From Stichopus chloronotus (lineage: Eukaryota; Echinodermata; Holothuroidea; Aspidochirotida; Stichopodidae), in contig CM037848.1 of assembly GCA_021234535.1 (NCBI GenBank), forward strand, positions 11,637,944 through 11,701,943: a stretch of DNA of 64,000 bases, written 5' to 3'. Positions within the stretch are counted from its first letter, which is position 1, and each line of letters starts with the position of its first letter. Shown piece by piece: positions 59,701-64,000 of the stretch. A program made the position numbers and the translations under genes. The notes beneath the pieces were generated by a model. That model did no database searches. It saw only the letters and a list, made by a program, of their open reading frames with translations, and had not been told where the DNA came from.

Positions 59701-62460
59701 TTTTACTCATGTGGAGTCCTCGGAAAGATAGAATAATGTGGATGGTTTACAATTTGTTTTAAATTATAAGTGGAGCTTATGAAGTTCCTTATATATCCTG
59801 GACTCCCAATGTTAAATTGTTATATTAATGGCAGTGGAGGTGAGTCAAAATCAGTTTTCTAAGTCTCATTGTAATAATGTAAAATATACAGAGTCCTAAG
59901 TGTCATAGAAATATTTAATGAACCCAAAGCGTCATGAACAAGCCACATATTACAAATGTGAAATCCATTGATTGACTGATAAATGTAAATGATTTATAAT
60001 TTGTTTTAAATTATGGGTGGGGTCTTATTAAGTCACTAACATTGCCTTATCTTCTGATGTATTTAAACACTCTTTCAAACTGGAATATGGCAACATTTTT
60101 TTTTAAAGCAGAGTCTTCTATTGTACATAAAAATCAAACCGATTCCACTTTCTGCAAGAATGGCAAGTCACCAAGTTAATTTTCCCTGAAGCATCTTCAA
60201 CACTGATACTTCTTTTATAGAAGGGAAAATGTTAAGTGCACTAAGCACAAGTATTCAGATTATGTAAATTGTTACTTACTTAAAGTATATGATGCTAAAA
60301 TGGTCGGTAACCGGACAAAAGGTTGACAGTACTAACCTTGACAACATCAGCACTGCTTGCTGTTTTAAGAGGAGCTCGTTCCACAGTAGAGACTTTCGAT
60401 GTTGCACCAGATTGTGTATCATCATCTTGGCAGTTGGATTCACCTCTTTGAGTGTTCAACTTTTGAAAAGCATTTGCAGATGACTTTTTTCCCTGTAAAA
60501 AAAAAAAAAAAAACATATGGGAAAGGTAACCATTTACTAAGAATATCACCACCCTCATTATTTCACCCACATTGACATAAATTGCTAAACGTCCACAAAG
60601 GAAGAAGGACCTACTGTACTACAGTATCATTGTGGGGGAAAACAACAACCTCACATGCAACATTAAGACCTTTTAGCGTTCTCACATAATGGTCTCTTAT
60701 GACCCCTTGATGACCTGGGAAGTTAGTTGCACCTGTATTGGTAAATCCCTCAAGGATTATGGTGCACAAGTTTCATTGAAATCCATTGTACAACAGCACA
60801 CAGAAAACGTATTTTAAAGCAGACAAACCGACAGGAATACAGACAGATGAATTGATTGTGTATTGACAAACAGAAATTTGTAACAGGGACCATCATGGTA
60901 TTAAATGACTGGATCTAGACAGCAAAATTCATTTTTGATGGAAATATTTTAGCATACACATAATCCCACCTCTCGCCATGGAAGGTGAACTACTCCATAG
61001 TCATACCGAATCTCTTCTCCCAGGGATATATCTCGTTTTGCAAATAGACAGAGCCTTGGTATTTCACCGACTTTTACAATTTTCATGACAGCATTCTCAG
61101 AGTGTCCAGTACCATCATTCACCAACCTTCCTAGGCTTCCATTGTCTCGAGTTGCATCGATGCTGAAAACCATTCAGAGTAACATCGTTCATAATCTCAC
61201 ATAAACATGTACATAATGAAACAAAGAGATTGTATCGTCACCTATTTCATTTGGTCTTTTCAAATATTACTGGTGATAAAAATACTAAATGTGATAGGTG
61301 TGAGGTTCCATAACTGCGGAATGGACCTTTTTGTCTAAAACACCTGCTAGGAACACAAGAAGTGCAAAAAAAGAAGGAAAACAGAATTTGCCAGTCCTCC
61401 ATGACACTTTTTCCAGCTTGTACTGAACCCCAACATTTTAAGAGATGTTTCACAACTAAGATAACTTCTATGAGCAAAACCATTATGTTTAACTGGCAGA
61501 ATGGTACCTACTCTCATATATCACCTCAAGTTTTCTTGTTGAAGGAGAATTCTCTAAGACATTTCAAAAGGTACATTCCTAACATTTTACCTTACAGCAG
61601 TAGAACAATGAAGGTATTGTGTTTTTGTGTCAAGGAAAGTAAGGGTTTAGTTCACAATGGTCTTAAATCAATCAGATTTGGGTGCAGTATGTACGGCCTA
61701 AGGATGTTGTATGAGGTTGTGAGTGCCTGTGATGTACTGTAGGGAGGTGGGGGAGGGGTGAGGAGGAGTGGATAGACCAAACTATAAGTTTTTGTTAACT
61801 TCAGTTTGGGAGTATTCATTAGGGTGATTAGACTGAATTCAGCAACTTAGGTTATTGTAGAATCTCCTGTCTAACCACTTCAGTTAAAATTTAGCACATG
61901 AATAGATATCCCCCTGTATGAAAGTGAAATGTGTTAAAACTCACCACAAAGTCTTTCCAAAATAGAACAGAAAGCTCCCTAGATGTTGTTTTTCATATTG
62001 CTTTTCTCGTTTTTCAGCTTCTTTGGTGTTGATAAGTTCTCCCTTGTATTCCATAAGAAATGAACCCTTTGGTATACTCTTTTTTGTGAACACGCCCCAT
62101 CCTGAAAAGAAGTTATACAAGATTACAGTTATGTAACATTACAAGGGAATGGCACTCAAGTGCTACAAATTATAAAAAAAGCCAACGTGCATTATTATTT
62201 AACATGGAAATCTGACCTAAATTCCCTAAATGACTCTCAAACATGTAGAGCCAACTGAATTATAATATTCAGCATTTCATACAAAATACACAAAACATAT
62301 TTACATTGAGTTGTTTTCGCATGAATTCATGTTCCTAAAGTTGATTTACCTATGCTTTCATCAATAAACAACTTTCGGAATCTTTCAAGGTCATCTTTTC
62401 CTTCCAGGCATGCATCCTTTGCTTCTTGCATGGGATTTTTAAGTCGCTTCCTCATGATTG
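44542..62460 (-). CDS. SET-domain / tyrosine-recombinase-like fusion gene, ten exons, C-terminal recombinase disrupted
   Basis: Minus-strand gene assembled by splice phase: exons 62350-62460, 61945-62101, 60970-61162, 60337-60492, 57657-57899, 54058-54306, 50970-51218, 46152-48469, 45429-45656 and 44542-44744. From N to C: KMT5A-like SET domain; four tandemly duplicated ~83-codon modules; a fifth module fused to an acidic Ser-rich region; two zinc-finger-like motifs; a tyrosine-recombinase-like domain; an acidic linker; and a Myb-like basic tail. SET enzymes of the KMT5A group mono-methylate lysine (H4K20 in KMT5A). Tyrosine recombinases cut and rejoin DNA. The first ATG (62,455) lies 5 nt inside an exon with its own acceptor, so an upstream 5' exon exists. 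A frameshift and a TGA in exon 8 end the frame at 46,298, giving about 1,174 residues. The threaded ten exons total about 1,367 codons. Alternatives are two adjacent genes or a domesticated/dying Crypton-like element. Confidence 0.7.
45429..45656 (-). CDS. Exon 9: acidic linker
   Basis: 228 nt, acceptor CATTAACAG^ATCCC, donor AGAAAAG^GTACTG. The G left by exon 8 completes Asp. The translation DPSYKDSSDEEDNGDDDDEG and on to SSDEDYALPLKGLVSKKTTL is acidic and probably disordered, then turns basic. It ends in phase 1. The ATC/ATT-rich simple sequence on the plus strand (45,595-45,640) is the codon run of this acidic stretch. Confidence 0.8.
46152..48469 (-). CDS. Exon 8: module copy 5, zinc-finger-like motifs and tyrosine-recombinase domain; broken near the 3' end
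   Basis: 2,318-nt exon, acceptor TTTCTACAG^GAAAAG, donor GACG^GTAAGC. Residues counted from the exon start: 1-83 are the module also found in exons 5-7. About 110-215 are acidic and Ser-rich. 228-246 have CIYC...HLEQMH (C-x2-C-x9-H-x4-H). 310-329 have CNLC...HKQRC. About 520-723 are the recombinase core, with a first catalytic Arg in FNRRRSGEVQRI (about 577-580) and a second in TSTRLRKQIAT (700). The frame then shifts at LKDH and stops at 46,298. The shifted frame continues with FLGHDIRVHREYYRLP, which holds the catalytic Tyr motif (TAC/TAT at 46,273-46,278), to an in-frame TGA at 46,231-46,233, then on to the donor in the phase that exon 9 needs. Confidence 0.85.
46231..46318 (-). other. Two inactivating lesions in the recombinase C-terminus
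   Basis: At about 46,315-46,318 the frame changes between ...IVSLKD and the GHD/Tyr block; phase arithmetic requires a net loss of 2 mod 3 bases, and a gap of about 14 nt would fit the usual family spacing. At 46,231-46,233 a TGA follows MAKVA where the family normally has a basic residue, so a CGA-to-TGA transition is likely. The lesions separate both the catalytic Tyr and exons 9-10 from the translated protein. Confidence 0.75.
48470..50969. repeat. ~248-bp satellite in intron 7 (about 8 monomers)
   Basis: The intron between exons 7 and 8 is mostly tandem monomers. Each has GTGGAGTCCTCAGAAAGATAG, an AATTTGTTTTAAATTATAAG block, ATATCCTGAACT, GTGGAGGTAAGTCA, TCTCACTGTAATAATTTG and CAGAGTCCTCAGTATCATAG. 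The first-named box recurs near 49,320, 49,560, 49,810, 50,060 and 50,308. A non-satellite segment (50,560-50,960) precedes each duplicated exon's donor side. Confidence 0.9.
50970..51218 (-). CDS. Exon 7: duplicated module copy 4
   Basis: 249 nt (83 codons), phase 0-0, acceptor TATATCTACAG^GA, donor GTCAAG^GTTAGT. Its substitutions relative to exon 6 (for example TTFYDGA for TTFNDGA, EQSPVK for EQAPVK) do not disrupt the frame. Confidence 0.85.
51219..54057. repeat. ~248-bp satellite in intron 6 (about 9 monomers)
   Basis: Same monomer as in intron 7. The GAGTCCTCAG(A/G)AAGATAG box lies at 52,146, 52,387, 52,637, 52,886, 53,137 and 53,384, giving intervals of 241-251 bp. A ~70-bp local duplication (GATGGTTCACAATTTGTTT...CTCAGCTTAAAATGTAAAA) occurs at 51,838-52,005. 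Confidence 0.9.
54058..54306 (-). CDS. Exon 6: duplicated module copy 3
   Basis: 249 nt (83 codons), phase 0-0, the same acceptor and GTTAGT donor as exon 5. The reading frame is intact. It reads EKQSNANPSQTVDIQRGKS at the start and ITSSADAVK at the end. Confidence 0.85.
54307..57656. repeat. ~248-bp satellite in intron 5 (about 9-10 monomers) with a transposon insertion
   Basis: Boxes near 55,150, 55,390, 55,640, 55,890, 56,537, 56,783 and 57,037. The long gap between 55,890 and 56,537 is caused by the 375-bp element at 55,959-56,333. Confidence 0.9.
55959..56333. mobile_element. 375-bp non-autonomous transposon with CAGGGATGTAAGT termini, in intron 5
   Basis: Starts CAGGGATGTAAGTGCAGG and ends in the inverted CGGAAAACTTACATCCCTG. 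It is flanked by ATGAAC on both sides (55,953-55,958 and 56,334-56,339). Sister satellite monomers show the unoccupied site, GGAGCATGAACTCCTGTATG (for example at 59,534 and in slightly changed form at 52,946 and 50,110). This confirms both insertion and boundaries. The CAGGGATG terminus resembles hAT-type ends, though those usually give 8-bp duplications. No coding frame of note. Confidence 0.85.
57657..57899 (-). CDS. Exon 5: duplicated module copy 2
   Basis: 243 nt (81 codons), phase 0-0, acceptor TTTCTACAG^GAAAAGCAG, donor GTCAAG^GTTAGT. Closely related to exons 6, 7 and the 5' end of exon 8. It lacks two codons (the DS of QDEVDSNGSL). It is flanked by satellite-filled introns. Confidence 0.85.
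57900..60336. repeat. ~248-bp satellite in intron 4 (about 8 monomers)
   Basis: Boxes near 58,483, 58,736, 58,978, 59,230, 59,478 and 59,717. The monomer order parallels the other introns: for example the CAGGGCCCTCA(A/G)TAACATAC variant occurs once per unit at about 49,738, 52,565, 55,567 and 59,158. Whole units were therefore copied, not single monomers. Confidence 0.9.
60337..60492 (-). CDS. Exon 4: duplicated module copy 1 (most diverged, internally deleted)
   Basis: 156 nt (52 codons), phase 0 at both ends, acceptor TTTTACAG^GG after a long T-run, donor GTCAAG^GTTAGT. It aligns with the ~83-codon modules at both ends (GKKSSANAFQKLNTQRG and ERAPLKTASSADVVK) but lacks about 29 codons in the middle, keeping frame. 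Its function is unknown; the module is Ser/Thr/Gln/Asp-rich and probably disordered. Confidence 0.8.
60970..61162 (-). CDS. Exon 3: SET domain, C-terminal half
   Basis: 193 nt, acceptor GTTTTCAG^CATCG, donor CGAGAG^GTGGGA. The sequence CIDATRDNGSLGRLVNDG is followed by a variable loop, CLFAKRDISLGEEI and RYDYGVVHLPW. The 'D.GSLGRLVND' and 'EEI.YDYG' blocks are the SAM-binding and catalytic signatures of the KMT5A-like group. The usual RxxNH of SET domains is RLVND here, with Asp for His. As I recall, invertebrate and fish KMT5A-like paralogs share this change, so activity remains uncertain. Exon ends in phase 0. Confidence 0.88.
61945..62101 (-). CDS. Exon 2: SET domain, N-terminal half
   Basis: 157 nt, acceptor CTTTTCAG^GATGG, donor TTTGTG^GTGAGT. 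The translation starts GWGVFTKKSIPKGSFLMEYK and continues GELINTKEAEKREKQYEK. The GxGVF turn, the KGSFLMEYKGEL strand pair and the EAEKRE helix match KMT5A/SETD8 (compare 'GRGVFATK.F.KGDFVVEYHGDLI...AKKRE'). It then ends ...LFYFGKTL with the split Cys completed by exon 3. Confidence 0.85.
62350..62460 (-). CDS. Exon 1: SET-domain lead-in with probable start codon
   Basis: The acceptor TTTCTTCTTCTTGCCAG^CAATC precedes ATG at 62,455-62,453, and the donor is ATAG^GTAAATC. It encodes MRKRLKNPMQEAKDACLEG then a KDDLERF stretch, an alpha-helical basic segment as found before KMT5A-like SET domains. It ends in phase 1 and contributes the first base of the Gly in exon 2. Whether translation starts here or in an upstream exon cannot be decided. 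Confidence 0.65.
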
Positions 62461-64000
62461 CTGGCAAGAAGAAGAAACATTAAACTTTAATTGTAATGAT
62501 ATATCGTTAAGAACCTCAAAGGGCTTCTTGAAATATAAATGGGATATCAATATGCCACAAATATGTGTACTGTCAACATGGAAAAATAGTCTTTGCCTTG
62601 CTTGGGCACCCAATTGATAGACTTTACTCATTTAAGCACAGCCACACATTGTCGGTGCTCTTTGCTCATGTTCGATATTTTTTTTTTAAGTGAAAAGAAA
62701 AATGCTAATGTTTCTGTAAGGTTCTTTGTGCTCTCATTCCTTCAATATCATATAACGGAAGGCCTGTATAGGGCCTATGCACACTGATTCTCAAATTTAC
62801 ATCGGAACGAACCAAACTTGGCGAATTAATGTAAATGTTACTATGTTAATGTAAATGTTACTATGTCAAAGAAGAGAGGTCCTTAAAAATAAATCGAATC
62901 ACAATATTAATGCATCACATGTAAAGATTACTTTTATGTACAGTATATACTAAACCGTTTCTACAAAAAGCTGACAGTGCTACAGTACGTAGCCTGATTT
63001 CAAGGTATGTAGGCCTGGGCCTACCCATTACCTGCATTAGAACTTACAGAAACCTAGTCTGCTGCGTGAAGCTAGACCTAGGTGCTTAAACAGAAGCAAG
63101 TCGCTGACAGGATCACAGTGTTTTAAACCGACTGCTAAACTGAATTTCATCGATGCTGAGAAATCGCAGCAACTTTTCACCATCTTTTTGTGTTTAAAAA
63201 GTAATTTGGTAAAATACTGGAACAGTTCGTACTGTAGACGGCCAGTTCCAGAAGTATAACGTAGAAAGGGCCTAAGCCTATCAGTATTAAGGAGTTGAAG
63301 TTAGCATACAGAGTAGTCAGTCCTTTGCTGACAACTTGCTAGTAATTGCATTCGTTTGTTAGGTGCGGATAAGCATTGCATTCGTTTTATAAGGAGTAGA
63401 TTTTTGGGGGGATTTTGCCTCTTTTTGCGACAACTCCCTATCACACCCGTGCAATTGATTCTAGAATTGCGTCAAAACAGTTCTGACGGCAAAAGATTCA
63501 TTGGACGCATGCCACAAACCTTTTTGATCCCTGGAATACCAGAAACAGGTGTTTGGGTAGCCTTTTATATCTTTTGGTAGGTCAATGATGTTAAACATCG
63601 AGTTGAAGTTAAGACATATGTTAGGCTGCGACAAAACATCGATTTTCGGGGTTTTTTTTTCTTGAGCATCTTAGAGCGAATAATTAAGACAAATCAATGC
63701 AAGCATAAGCCCATTCATTAGTTGCAGCCATCGGTGCTAGAAATTCTGTCGGTCTGTTCTCTAAGATCCTCAGGGGTATTGTTCTGCCAAGGATTGTAAC
63801 AATAAGTGGCCAATGTCACTCATGATTGAGATATAATCCCCGTCAATCGGAAAGGCGATTTTTAAACCTGTTTCACTTTGAATTACAAGGCTAGTTGACT
63901 CACAGATCAGTCAAGCGTGCCGCTGGCTGTTTGCGATGTTTGAAAAGAAACTTGCACTGTTTATTGCGTGATGTTTGTTTGGCAAATTATTGACAAAGCC
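62461..64000. other. Upstream region of the SET/recombinase gene; no further exon seen
   Basis: The acceptor at 62,461 implies an upstream exon, but I could not place one by eye. TAGGCCTG-type words are frequent (62,760, 63,010-63,075). No CpG-rich promoter or TATA-initiator pair could be singled out. Confidence 0.4.

Overview
This is eukaryotic, invertebrate-type nuclear DNA. It is AT-rich, its coding exons are short and separated by large introns with GT..AG borders, and it is crowded with tandem repeats, foldback/MITE-like elements and broken retroelements. I see no bacterial-style operons, no tRNA or rRNA genes and no CRISPR array. The gene family found here (SET + C2H2 + tyrosine-recombinase-like + Myb-like tail) and a dispersed repeat carrying 'TGACCTTTGACCTCC' with CA tails suggest a marine metazoan, perhaps an echinoderm or other deuterostome. 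That placement is an inference.

Layout. Positions 1-31.6 kb hold no gene I can support. They contain a minisatellite (1-307), several degenerate tandem arrays, four well-bounded non-autonomous DNA transposons or foldbacks (6.7 kb, 8.1-9.5 kb, 15.5 kb, 20.4-22.1 kb), a LINE reverse-transcriptase fossil (about 19.9-20.05 kb) and an old segmental duplication (22.8-25.35 kb copied at 28.55-31.08 kb). At 31.6-34.0 kb two minus-strand exons in matching splice phase encode part of an ankyrin-repeat protein. From 34 to 44.5 kb the DNA is repetitive again: a dispersed SINE-like family, a BEL/Pao gag remnant at 38.3-38.8 kb and a ~350-bp tandem array at 42.2-43.96 kb.

The main feature is one large minus-strand gene at 44,542-62,460. 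I could thread ten exons through it with consistent splice phases. Exons 1-3 encode a KMT5A/SETD8-like SET domain. Exons 4-7 are four tandem copies (52, 81, 83 and 83 codons, all phase 0-0) of the first ~83 codons of exon 8. Exon 8 (2.3 kb) carries an acidic Ser-rich region, two zinc-finger-like motifs and a tyrosine-recombinase (Crypton/phage-integrase-like) domain. Exons 9 and 10 encode an acidic linker and a basic Myb-like/CxxC tail ending in a stop. The arrangement resembles a methyltransferase-transposase fusion (compare SETMAR). In this copy the recombinase C-terminus is broken by a frameshift just before the catalytic Tyr motif and by an in-frame TGA about 14 codons after the Tyr.

The introns between the duplicated exons consist almost wholly of a ~248-bp satellite. 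The locus is therefore a ~2.6-3.6 kb higher-order repeat, each unit carrying one exon plus 8-10 satellite monomers. A 375-bp transposon with a 6-bp target duplication has inserted into one monomer, and intact empty sites survive in the sister units.
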